From Seongchinamella sediminis (GTDB taxonomy: Bacteria > Pseudomonadota > Gammaproteobacteria > Pseudomonadales > Halieaceae): a DNA stretch of 64,000 bases. How positions within the stretch are numbered: the first letter of the stretch is position 1; each line of letters opens with the position of its first letter. The stretch is taken from contig NZ_QRAN01000014.1 of the NCBI RefSeq assembly GCF_003457605.1, positions 55,737-119,736 of the forward strand, written 5' to 3'. This document shows, one piece after another, positions 19,672-27,577 of this stretch. The translations under genes and the position numbers were made by a program. The notes under the pieces were generated by a model. That model saw only the letters and a list, made by a program, of their open reading frames with translations. It was not told the DNA's origin and did not search any database.

Positions 19672-21936
19672 TTACTGCCAGCTGTATACGGCCGATACAC
19701 CCACGTAGTGAATATTTTCGTTGGGGTTGCGTGCCCCGAATGTCAGTACCTTGTCGATGCTGTTCGCCTGCACGCCCTCCAGGGCCCAGTCGTCCGAGCT
19801 GTACCGGTAGTACTGGTAGTCCAGTTTGAACGACAGGTCCTGGCGCATATGCCAGGTGCCGCTGGCGACAAAGTGGTGCAGGGTGGTGTCCACCGTCGGC
19901 AGGTCTTCCGGGGCCAGGTCAGCGGCACCGTAGGTTCTGAATTCCTGGTCACTTTCGGTGTCGACGAAGCTGTAGTCCGCTTCCAGCTCCAGGTCCTCCG
20001 ACAGCTGCCACAGCAGGTTGGCGCCGATGGTGACGCTGCTGTCGGTGATGTCGGTGCGCCAGTCGCGGTCAGGATCGCTGGCCTGGGGCAGGGGCGTATA
20101 GACGGCAAACGCATCTTTTTCCCCGCCTCCGCGGAACGCGCGCCCCATCTGCTCTGATTCAAAACGGTCGTAGCCGCCGTACAGGGTCGCGGATACGTGC
20201 TGAGTCGGATTGTAGCTGGCGCTCAGGTGATAGCGCTCCCAGTAGGCGTAGCGCAGGCCGGTGTAGGTCTTGTCGTAGTCGTCGTTGCGGACCAGCAGGC
20301 TGAGGTTGAGGTTCCACTCCTGTGCCGGCAGCCAGCTGAGGTCGAGCTTGCCCTGTTCCTGTTCCCGGTTGGCGAGGTGATACTGGCTCAGTTCCGGGTG
20401 GTTGATATAACGCTGGTTGTCCGGGGTGGCGTTGATCAGTTCGACGTCCAGCAGGGCGTAGTAACGCTGGTCCCATTGGTAGGTGTCGGCGGCACGGTTG
20501 CCATAGAGCAGTTCCGCGCGGGCGGTGAAATTGTTCCAGGGCTGGATGCGGTAGCCCAGGGTAAAGCGGTCTTCCTCGGTTTCCTCTACCGCCGCGTTTT
20601 CCCGCTCGATCTGTTCGTAGGCATATTCCAGCTGCAGGCGGCTGCGTTTGGGCAGCCGGTAACTGGCTTCTATCCCCGTGGTCTGGGAGAGGTAATGGTG
20701 CGAGGTGTTATAGACGGCGAGCGCCTGCTCCGGCTGGCGGCTGCCATCACCGCGAATATAGCGATAGCCGTCCCGGGGGTTGTCGTAATCCCGCTCCCGG
20801 CCGCGGAAATAAATATCGACATCCAGCTTGCGCAGCGGTCGCAGCCAGAGTTTGGCATTGACGGTGCCGGTCTGCGCCTCGCCGTCGAAAGAATCGCGCG
20901 GCAGCGGCTGGCTCAGGCTGGCCGCCGGATTGATGCTGTAGTCGAGGTAGTCCTGGTCCTGTTCGGTGACGGCGTAACTGCCATCAAACTGGAAGCGGGC
21001 GCTGGGGGTGATGATGTACTGCCCGGTGATCCGGCCGCGCAGCTGCTCGTTGTCAGGTGCCTGGCCCAGACCCCCGGCGCTATCCGGGTAACGTGAGCTG
21101 TACGGGTTTTGCCAGACCAGAATGTCATCCTCGTTGTTAAAACCCGAGTACTCGATGCGGCCCTCGATGTTGAGTTTGCCACTGCCATAGGCGAGGCCGA
21201 GGTCAAACTCGGTGGTGCGGTAGTCTACCGGTCGCGGTAACAGCGCCGCATCGCCGGAGGACGCGTCCACGTACATGGCGCCGGCGGTATCGCTGGTGCC
21301 CTGCTTTTCCTCGTAGGACAGATTGCCGTCCAGTCGCCAGCTGTCGTTGAGCCTGAGCTCGACACCGGCGAACAGCTTGTCTCGTTCGAGTTCGCGATCA
21401 AACTGGTGCAGGCTGGCCTGCAACTGGCTGAAGTCGCCTGTGGTGGAGCCGGTCACCCAGTTGTCGGGCAGGCGCAGGGGCGCGCCGGAACCGCGGAACG
21501 GGGTCTCGCCACTGTTATTACGGATCTGTATCTGGGAATCGAAGCCGAGGCTAAACTGCAACTTGCTGTTGTTGCTCCAGCTCACCCTGCCTTCCCGTGT
21601 ATCCAGGCCCAGGTCTGACATGGAGACCCGCCACTGGCTGTTACTGTTGCTGAAACCCTGCCAATGCAGGTTGCCAATCAGCACGGCGCCATCGTCCGAC
21701 AGGCCGTTGTACTGGCCGAACATGAAGTTGTCGTCGGCGGTGTAGCCCAGGCCCAGCTCAAGACCGTTACCGTGGCCGGCTATCCGGTAGCCCTGGCTCA
21801 GGTTCACCACCAGGGGCGCATAGTCGGCCTCCGGCTGCGCCGTTTTATCCTCGTCCTGGGCCACGGCGCCATGGGCCAGCAGCACCAGGGCGCTGGCAGC
21901 GGTGAGCCGGAACGGCAGGTGTCTGCGATGCGTCAT
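19672..21936 (-). CDS. MtrB/PioB-family outer-membrane beta-barrel (decahaem-associated)
   Basis: 754-residue protein with a signal peptide (LTAASALVLLAHGAVAQ) and alternating aromatic/polar strands to the C-terminus, the look of a large porin. Its place directly after a DmsE/MtrA decahaem gene and before an MtrC-type gene identifies it as the barrel that sheathes the periplasmic decahaem cytochrome and lets it meet the surface one. I see no CXXC near the mature N-terminus, a feature of Shewanella MtrB. The start ATG at 21936 overlaps the stop of the preceding gene (ATGA), indicating translational coupling. Confidence 0.88.
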   Translation of the reverse strand: MTHRRHLPFRLTAASALVLLAHGAVAQDEDKTAQPEADYAPLVVNLSQGYRIAGHGNGLELGLGYTADDNFMFGQYNGLSDDGAVLIGNLHWQGFSNSNSQWRVSMSDLGLDTREGRVSWSNNSKLQFSLGFDSQIQIRNNSGETPFRGSGAPLRLPDNWVTGSTTGDFSQLQASLHQFDRELERDKLFAGVELRLNDSWRLDGNLSYEEKQGTSDTAGAMYVDASSGDAALLPRPVDYRTTEFDLGLAYGSGKLNIEGRIEYSGFNNEDDILVWQNPYSSRYPDSAGGLGQAPDNEQLRGRITGQYIITPSARFQFDGSYAVTEQDQDYLDYSINPAASLSQPLPRDSFDGEAQTGTVNAKLWLRPLRKLDVDIYFRGRERDYDNPRDGYRYIRGDGSRQPEQALAVYNTSHHYLSQTTGIEASYRLPKRSRLQLEYAYEQIERENAAVEETEEDRFTLGYRIQPWNNFTARAELLYGNRAADTYQWDQRYYALLDVELINATPDNQRYINHPELSQYHLANREQEQGKLDLSWLPAQEWNLNLSLLVRNDDYDKTYTGLRYAYWERYHLSASYNPTQHVSATLYGGYDRFESEQMGRAFRGGGEKDAFAVYTPLPQASDPDRDWRTDITDSSVTIGANLLWQLSEDLELEADYSFVDTESDQEFRTYGAADLAPEDLPTVDTTLHHFVASGTWHMRQDLSFKLDYQYYRYSSDDWALEGVQANSIDKVLTFGARNPNENIHYVGVSAVYSWQ

Positions 21937-22823
21937 CGTGTCAGCCTCGCTCCCGACGGGTGGTTGGAACCGTGGACCTGGGAGTGGCAGTTCAGGCAGT
22001 TCTTGCCAACCAGGTTGCGGTTGCTGCCGCCGCCGGGCAAACCCTCGGCCCCATAGGGCAGGCTGGGGTGGAACGCGGCGGAGTGGCACTGCTGGCAGAG
22101 GGCGGGCCCCCGGGATGTCAGCAGGCGGTCGTTCACCGAGCCGTGGGGGTTGTGGCAGGTGGAGCAGTCCTCGGTGACCGGTTCGTGCTCCCACAGCAAT
22201 GGCCCACGCATCTCCTGGTGGCAGCTGTAGCAGTTCTCGTTGAGGGTGACCTGATGCAGGTCGGCCTCGGTCGCGCTGCCATGGGGGTTGTGGCAGTCGG
22301 TGCAGGCTGTTTTGCCCTCGGCAATGGGATGCCTGGAGGGCAGCTTCATCTGCGCCCGCTGGCGGCTGTGGCAGGTCAGGCACTGGTCGCCGGCCAGTTC
22401 CGTGCTCATGGCCGGGTCGTGGCGGGTGTGGGAAGTATGGCAATCGGCGCAGGCCAGGTTTTCCTGCTCGTGCTCGCTGCCGAGCCACAATAACTGCTTG
22501 TCTGCCGTATGGCAGTCCTGGCAGGCGCCGTTGCGGGCTTCCAGGTCGGAAAGCCAGGTCGGGCCGAAACTCACATCCGGTGGATTGCGGCGGCCCCGGC
22601 GATCGTGGGCCTCGGAGGCGCCATGGCAGGCGGTGCAGGCGGCCGCTCCGCCACCCAGCAGGTTGCCATGGACACTGCTGAACACATCGTGAACCGGTAT
22701 GTCAGCGTCTGCGGTATGGCAGTCGAGGCAGCCCGGGCCTTCGTCGGCCCACGCCAATACTGCCAGCAGTGTACTGCAAGCAACCACAACTGCCCGAATC
22801 CATCGCGTATTCATCGGCACCAT
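21933..22823 (-). CDS. DmsE/MtrA-family periplasmic decahaem c-type cytochrome
   Basis: 296-residue exported protein with ten CXXCH motifs in order CLDCH, CTACH, CQDCH, CADCH, CLTCH, CTDCH, CYSCH, CSTCH, CQQCH and CLNCH, spaced evenly as in MtrA/DmsE. MtrA-type proteins are haem wires plugged into the MtrB barrel. The signal peptide is VVVACSTLLAVLAWADE. The start ATG at 22823 overlaps the previous stop (TAATG); a second ATG three codons later is equally possible. The conserved DCHNPHGS repeats support the family call. Confidence 0.93.
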   Translation of the reverse strand: MVPMNTRWIRAVVVACSTLLAVLAWADEGPGCLDCHTADADIPVHDVFSSVHGNLLGGGAAACTACHGASEAHDRRGRRNPPDVSFGPTWLSDLEARNGACQDCHTADKQLLWLGSEHEQENLACADCHTSHTRHDPAMSTELAGDQCLTCHSRQRAQMKLPSRHPIAEGKTACTDCHNPHGSATEADLHQVTLNENCYSCHQEMRGPLLWEHEPVTEDCSTCHNPHGSVNDRLLTSRGPALCQQCHSAAFHPSLPYGAEGLPGGGSNRNLVGKNCLNCHSQVHGSNHPSGARLTR

Positions 22824-24358
22824 TACTCGGCTGTGAAGTCTGTATCGTCGCCGCCAAAACTCAGGGTCAGCGGCAGCGACACCCAGTGTTTCGCGCCCGG
22901 GTTTTGTTTGCCGCCAAGGGCAACACCCAGGGTGTACTTCTCGCTCTTATTAAAATTCAAACCACTTTCAGTATCGTCCAGCCTGCGGGTGAACGCCACG
23001 GTGCGACGAGCACCGTCTGATGAAGTGTTGATTTCGATCAACTTTGATGCCTGCCAGGGGGTGTCCGCCAGCAGCGTGGCGGTATCCAGTTTTCCGGATT
23101 GCAGGTTCAGCCGCCAGATTTCGGCGAATTTGCCTTCGGCCTGCAATTGGGCAAGTTCCTCGCTGCTGCGCACAATCGCCGGCTGGCCGATTTGCTGCCT
23201 TTGCGCCCGGGATACTCCCAGGTACTTCTGGCTGACTCTGCCCCGGTCACGGCTCATCCCCGCCATGTCGTTATGACAGGCAGCAAAGCATCCACCGCGG
23301 GCGAAGGCATCATTACTGCGATCGCCCCACATGATGGAGAGTTGCTGGTCATCGCTGCTGGCCTGCCAACTGACGCTCACCTGCAGGGCGTTATCGGTGA
23401 CGGCGAAGGCCAGCGCAATATTGCGTGCTGCGGGATCAATGCTCCCGTCTGCAAGAATCTCACCCATGGCGGCCTCATCGCCCCGGTGGCATTGCAGGCA
23501 ATTGGCGCCCTGGCGCAGGGGCTGGGAGCCGGGGTGCTGGTGCAGCAGCCAGTCGCTGTCGGTCATCCCCGGGTAGAACAGGGTCACGTCTGCTGATGGC
23601 GCAGGCTCCGGGTGCATGGGCGGGGCGGAATCCGCGGGCGCGTGGGCAATGCCCTGGTGACAGTCCAGGCAGGTGCGCTCCGGGTTGTTCATTACCTTGT
23701 GGTAGCTCTTGGCCTTGGCCGAGACGCGCTTGCTGCCGGCCATGCGCTCCAGGTCATGGCAATACAGGCAGCCTGCGGAACCGTTGCTGAGCATCTGTGC
23801 CTGGGCGTCTTCGTGGTTGTGCGGGTTGTGGCACTCGGTACAGGGCGGGTTGCGCTTCTTGCGCCGTTCCATGCCGTGGATGCCCTGTTTCTGTGCCTTG
23901 TGACAGGTTTCGCAGACGGCGCCCTGGGAGCTGGCGACCTGGACCTTGTCTTCCGCGGTGTGGATGTCGTGGCAGGTGATACAGGTGATGTTGTTGTGCA
24001 TGTGCAGGGCGTGGCGCCAGCTGCGGGCGGCGTCCTGCTCATGACAGCCCAGGCAGGGCTTGTCCTGGTCGCCGGCGCTGGAACTCCAGCGGGGTCCGAA
24101 ACTGACTTCCGGTGAATTTCGCCGCGGAGCGCGCAGGTGGTCGGCGCTGGTGCCGTGGCATTCGATGCAGCCCTGGCGGTCATCCCCCGCTTCCAGCGCA
24201 GTGCCGTGGGCGCCGGCCAGTACCAGGTGTACCGGCGAATCCTCGCCGTAGTCGTGGCATTCCAGGCAGGCCTGGGAACCCGTTTCCTCGGCTGTGGCGG
24301 CAGCGGCCCCCAGGCCAAGCAACAGCAGGGCCAGTCCGGCGATAACGGTATTTCGCAT
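22823..24358 (-). CDS. Multihaem cytochrome fused to an ethylbenzene-dehydrogenase-like haem domain
   Basis: 511-residue exported protein (signal peptide AGLALLLLGLGAAAATAEE). The N-terminal part (about residues 25-265) has eight CXXCH motifs like an MtrA/DmsE or NrfB-type cytochrome: CLECH, CIECH, CLGCH, CITCH, CETCH, CTECH, CLYCH, CLDCH. A ninth, CLQCH, follows near residue 310. From about residue 330 a different domain begins (IALAFAVTDNALQVSVSWQA ... LSIMWGDRSNDAF) that resembles EB_dh, the haem-binding gamma-subunit fold of ethylbenzene dehydrogenase and related DMSO-reductase-family enzymes. It contains GCFAACH, a CX3CH that could be a tenth covalent haem site. The start has AGGAG upstream. 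It sits between the tetrahaem quinol dehydrogenase and the decahaem gene, so it probably acts as an extra periplasmic electron carrier or branching point. The EB_dh assignment is by pattern only. Confidence 0.8.
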   Translation of the reverse strand: MRNTVIAGLALLLLGLGAAAATAEETGSQACLECHDYGEDSPVHLVLAGAHGTALEAGDDRQGCIECHGTSADHLRAPRRNSPEVSFGPRWSSSAGDQDKPCLGCHEQDAARSWRHALHMHNNITCITCHDIHTAEDKVQVASSQGAVCETCHKAQKQGIHGMERRKKRNPPCTECHNPHNHEDAQAQMLSNGSAGCLYCHDLERMAGSKRVSAKAKSYHKVMNNPERTCLDCHQGIAHAPADSAPPMHPEPAPSADVTLFYPGMTDSDWLLHQHPGSQPLRQGANCLQCHRGDEAAMGEILADGSIDPAARNIALAFAVTDNALQVSVSWQASSDDQQLSIMWGDRSNDAFARGGCFAACHNDMAGMSRDRGRVSQKYLGVSRAQRQQIGQPAIVRSSEELAQLQAEGKFAEIWRLNLQSGKLDTATLLADTPWQASKLIEINTSSDGARRTVAFTRRLDDTESGLNFNKSEKYTLGVALGGKQNPGAKHWVSLPLTLSFGGDDTDFTAE

Positions 24359-24399
24359 GATCGAGTCTCTCCTGCCGGGTGGTGTCGCCGGCGCCGTGG

Positions 24400-24918
24400 T
24401 CAGATCGAGTTGTCGGGGTGAGCAACGCCCGCGTGACAGTCGATACAGGTCTTGCGATTGGCGGCAAGCGCGCGATGGAAACGCTGGGCCTTGGACGTCT
24501 GGATCACCGAGAGCATCCGTTGGGCGTCGTGGCAATTGCGGCATTCCTGGGAATCGTTGGCCTTGAGCCGGTTGATTTCCCGCTCCTTCATGGCCGGTGC
24601 GTGGGCCTGGTACTTCTCGGGGGTATCGATAATGCCGGTTATGGAGCCCCACACTTCCCGCGCCGCTTCGACCTTGCGCACCATTTTGGGGAAGAACTCC
24701 CGGGGAACGTGGCAGTCGGAACAGCCGGCGCTGACCCCGCTGGCGTTATTGAAGTGGCTGGTTTTCTGTAATTGTGCCAGCGGGATTTCCATTTCATGGC
24801 AGCTGGTGCAGAACTTGTCGGTGCTGGTCGCGTGCAGGGTGGCCTCGAAAGTGAGCAGCCCGGCAGCGCCGATCACGACGCCTGCGGCCAGCAGCAGGAG
24901 AGTCTTCCTGTTCCCCAT
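24400..24918 (-). CDS. NapC/NirT/CymA-like tetrahaem quinol dehydrogenase
   Basis: 172-residue membrane-anchored cytochrome with one N-terminal transmembrane helix (TLLLLAAGVVIGAAGLLTF) and four CXXCH motifs: CTSCH, CSDCH, CRNCH, CIDCH. This is the NapC/CymA pattern: an inner-membrane protein that oxidises quinol and passes electrons to periplasmic cytochromes. The start at 24918 leaves a GGGA upstream; an ATG at 24930 is also in frame. It leads the multihaem genes, 41 nt before the fusion cytochrome. Confidence 0.92.
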   Translation of the reverse strand: MGNRKTLLLLAAGVVIGAAGLLTFEATLHATSTDKFCTSCHEMEIPLAQLQKTSHFNNASGVSAGCSDCHVPREFFPKMVRKVEAAREVWGSITGIIDTPEKYQAHAPAMKEREINRLKANDSQECRNCHDAQRMLSVIQTSKAQRFHRALAANRKTCIDCHAGVAHPDNSI

Positions 24919-24984
24919 TATTGATCCCATTCCCTAGTTGGTGTGGGGTTATTCTGAATCAGGCCCGCGGAAAAATCCAGCGTA

Positions 24985-25977
24985 TCAGGCCATCAGGGTG
25001 TCGGCGATGAGACCCAGCAGGAACAGGGAAGTGAACTGTCGGGTGTGTCTGAACGCGAACGCGGAAAACCATAGCGGCCAGATGCCGGGCGGGTAATCGC
25101 CCGGCGCAGCCGCTGGTTTGGCCTGGCGGTATACCCGCAGCAGCGCGGGCAACCTGGGCACGTTGGCCAGCACGATTAATAGCGGCCAGCCGAAGCTGCC
25201 GCCCGCAACCAGTGCCAGGCACAGCAGGTACTGGGCCGTTATCATCACCAGCACACTGTGGCGCGACAGCTTTTCCCCGAGTATGACGGGCAGGGTATTC
25301 ACGCCCTTGCCCCGGTCGGCCTCGAGCTTGTCGGTATGCTTGCCGAACAATACGGTGGTCGGGCCCAGGGCAAAGACCAGGCTGAGCCAGGTCACGTCCC
25401 AGCTCCACTGCCCGGCCAGCACGTAGTAGCTGCCTCCCACCATCAGCGGGCCCCAGACCAGCAGTACCGCCGGCTCCCCCATGCCGTAATACTTCAGCGG
25501 CCAGGTGTAGAAGAGCACGAAAAAAGCGCCGGCCAGCATCAGGTCCAGGGTCAGGCCGCTGCGCTGGTAAATCAGCCAGCCGCCCAGCGCCATGGCAATG
25601 CCGGCGGTCACCCCGAGATAGCGCCAGAACTCGCCCTCGTTCATCAGACCGTCTTCCAGCACGTGCACGCCGTACTGGTTGCGGTAGTAGTTGTCCTTGT
25701 CTATGCCCCGGCGCGAGTCGGTGTAATCGTTGAGCAGGTTGTTGGTGGCGTGCGCGAACATCAGGCCGATCACGGTTGCCAGCCACAGGTCCCACTGGAA
25801 CAGACCTGCCCGCCAGGCCATCAGCCCGCCGAGGGCGGCGGCGGTAAAAGTCATGAACAATACCGAGGCGCGGCAGGCAATCAGCCAGCGGGCCACCGGG
25901 TCCAGTGCCTGCCATTCGTGCTGGGACAGTTTTGGCATCTGGTGCAGGGCCCGGCCCCACATTTTCACATCGATCAT
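24985..25977 (-). CDS. UbiA-superfamily prenyltransferase, MenA-like
   Basis: Membrane protein of 330 residues with about eight hydrophobic segments. The first Asp-rich motif NNLLNDYTDSRRGIDKDN and the second KHTDKLEADRGKGVNTLPV identify a UbiA-type aromatic prenyltransferase; the overall pattern is nearest to 1,4-dihydroxy-2-naphthoate polyprenyltransferase (MenA) rather than UbiA proper. It is 66 nt upstream of the tetrahaem gene on the same strand, so it may be first in the cytochrome operon. If it is MenA, it would make the menaquinone that a CymA-type protein oxidises. No other men gene is in the window, so the substrate is not settled. Confidence 0.75.
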   Translation of the reverse strand: MIDVKMWGRALHQMPKLSQHEWQALDPVARWLIACRASVLFMTFTAAALGGLMAWRAGLFQWDLWLATVIGLMFAHATNNLLNDYTDSRRGIDKDNYYRNQYGVHVLEDGLMNEGEFWRYLGVTAGIAMALGGWLIYQRSGLTLDLMLAGAFFVLFYTWPLKYYGMGEPAVLLVWGPLMVGGSYYVLAGQWSWDVTWLSLVFALGPTTVLFGKHTDKLEADRGKGVNTLPVILGEKLSRHSVLVMITAQYLLCLALVAGGSFGWPLLIVLANVPRLPALLRVYRQAKPAAAPGDYPPGIWPLWFSAFAFRHTRQFTSLFLLGLIADTLMA

Positions 25978-26011
25978 TTTTTCGCCGCTTTGCTCTGCTC
26001 TGGTTGGGATA

Positions 26012-26040
26012 AGCCGATTAGCCGACTAGATTAACCGATT
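26012..26040. repeat. Three short direct repeats in the divergent cytochrome promoter region
   Basis: AGCCGATT (26012-26019), AGCCGACT (26020-26027) and AACCGATT (26033-26040) lie between the two divergent cytochrome transcription units. Tandem near-repeats of this sort can be binding sites for a response regulator. The first two abut; the third is offset by 13. Confidence 0.35.
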
Positions 26041-26085
26041 TTCCCGGAATGTCAGGTAGCAGTAAGAAAAATGCGGCGGCACACA

Positions 26086-26113
26086 TTGCCGGATTGTAAT
26101 CCTCTGCTAGGCT
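26086..26113 (+). promoter_or_regulatory. Candidate promoter of the divergent tetrahaem gene
   Basis: TTGCCG (26086-26091) and TAGGCT (26108-26113) are spaced by 16 bp, about 70 bp upstream of the proposed GTG start. Matches to the sigma-70 consensus are modest. Confidence 0.3.
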
Positions 26114-26182
26114 TTCCACAGTACCAGTATGCTGTTGGCGGGCAAGTGTGTCCGCACAAATATCCGGGGACAACAACTGAAC

Positions 26183-26734
26183 GTGAAACTGCTACGTATT
26201 GGATTCATTCTCGCCGCACTGGGTGTCGGCGCAGTCGCCAGCTGGGCCGTGATCGATACCGCGTTCCACGCCACCGGCGATTACGAATTCTGCACCAGCT
26301 GCCATGCCTATGAGCCCATTGCCCGCGCCTACCGGGAAGATGTTCACGGCGGCAACAATCCGCAGGGTGTCCGCGCGGCCTGTAACGACTGCCACCTGCC
26401 CCACGACAACTCCCTGCACTACTTCCTGGTCAAGGCCAAGCACGGGATCAAGGACCCGCTGCTGGAGCTGATCAAGGACCCGCACGAAGTGGACTGGCAC
26501 GCCATTCGCGAGCGCCGCGAGGAATTTGTCTACGATTCCGCCTGCCTGGAGTGCCACAAGTACCTCGAGACCGCCACGGAAGGTAACCGCAGGGCCTTTC
26601 GTTCCCATCGCCGCTATTTCGGTGACCCGGACGACTACAACTGCGTGGAGTGCCACGAGCACGTGGGGCACAACCGCCTTGGATACCACCTGGAATCATT
26701 GGGATGGGAGAAACCACAAGACGAGGCGCAATAG
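26183..26734 (+). CDS. Second NapC/NirT-like tetrahaem cytochrome
   Basis: 183-residue protein with an N-terminal membrane anchor (LLRIGFILAALGVGAVASWA) and four CXXCH motifs: CTSCH, CNDCH, CLECH, CVECH. The early blocks FCTSCHAYEP, ACNDCHLPHD and FLVKAKHGIKD are typical of the NirT/NapC family. The GTG at 26183 was chosen because translation from it starts directly at the anchor helix, with GGGGA about 13 bases upstream; an in-frame ATG at 26129 adds a charged leader. It is divergent from the mtr-like operon and may be an alternative quinol dehydrogenase for it or for another reductase. Confidence 0.88.
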   Translation: MKLLRIGFILAALGVGAVASWAVIDTAFHATGDYEFCTSCHAYEPIARAYREDVHGGNNPQGVRAACNDCHLPHDNSLHYFLVKAKHGIKDPLLELIKDPHEVDWHAIRERREEFVYDSACLECHKYLETATEGNRRAFRSHRRYFGDPDDYNCVECHEHVGHNRLGYHLESLGWEKPQDEAQ

Positions 26735-26744
26735 AGAGGCGCAA

Positions 26745-26772
26745 TAAAAAAGCGGCAGCCCGGACTGCCGCT
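26745..26772 (-). terminator. Hairpin with T tract on the minus strand
   Basis: AGCGGCAG (26751-26758) pairs with CTGCCGCT (26765-26772); the T run (26745-26750) follows the stem only when read leftward. It lies after the rightward tetrahaem gene, so it is oddly oriented: either a guard against leftward transcription or the end of an unseen small leftward transcript. Confidence 0.5.
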
Positions 26773-26905
26773 GGCTGATACCGCTAGCAGTAAGCTCACC
26801 CTCCCTACCACGAAATTATTGACCTGTCGCACTGTACGGACCGTGAAGCAGTCCGGTAGTATCCGCTGCGCATAATAAGTCACTTGCTGTTACAGGAGGA
26901 TGCCG

Positions 26906-27538
26906 ATGAAGTTGTGGCACTGTGCTGGCGCGCGCTCCTTGCGCCCGCTGTGGGCACTGGAAGAAATGGGCCTGGAATACGAGTTGGAGATTGTGCCGTT
27001 TCCGCCGCGGGTGTTGCAGAAAGACTACCTCGAGGTGAATTCCCTGGGCACCGTGCCGTACTTCGTCGATGGCGATACCCAGATGACCGAATCCTCCGCC
27101 ATTTGCCAGTACCTGGTGGACCGCTACCAGCAATATGATTTAGGCCTCAGTCCGCAGCACCCGGAATACGGCGCGTACCTTAACTGGCTGCATCACGCGG
27201 ACGCCACGCTGACATTTCCGCAGACGATATCCATGCGTTACTACTATCTCGAGCCCACGCCGGAAAAGCAGGCCGTGGCCGACGATTACGCCAGGTGGTT
27301 TGTCGCCCGCCTGCGGCGCCTGGACGAGCACCTGCTGGAACATGAGTACCTGGTGGACAAGCGCTTTACCATCGCCGATATCGCCATCGGCTATGCCCTG
27401 TATCTGTCCCGGGCTCTGCAGCTGGATGAACACATCAAGCCCCAGACTCGCGCCTACCTGGAGCGGGTGACAGCGCGCCCGGCTTTTGCCCGGGCCGATG
27501 CCATGGGTGAGCCGCTGCAACTACCCGAGCGCGGCTAG
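26906..27538 (+). CDS. Glutathione S-transferase family protein
   Basis: 210-residue GST with an N-terminal thioredoxin-fold domain (KLWHCAGARSLRPLWALEE, then NSLGTVPYF and the ESSAICQYL motif that binds the gamma-glutamyl moiety) and a C-terminal helical domain containing KRFTIADIAIGYAL, the N-capping box region. Substrate unknown. The ATG at 26906 was chosen because AGGAGG (26894-26899) directly abuts the earlier in-frame ATG at 26900. Confidence 0.88.
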   Translation: MKLWHCAGARSLRPLWALEEMGLEYELEIVPFPPRVLQKDYLEVNSLGTVPYFVDGDTQMTESSAICQYLVDRYQQYDLGLSPQHPEYGAYLNWLHHADATLTFPQTISMRYYYLEPTPEKQAVADDYARWFVARLRRLDEHLLEHEYLVDKRFTIADIAIGYALYLSRALQLDEHIKPQTRAYLERVTARPAFARADAMGEPLQLPERG

Positions 27539-27577
27539 GGCCGTGACGACAGTGACTGCAGTCGCCGGAGGCTGTTA

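Noticed and set aside
21936..22488. N-terminal extension of the barrel gene up to 22488
   Set aside because: The extra 184 residues are an out-of-phase reading of the decahaem gene; the signal peptide begins at 21936.
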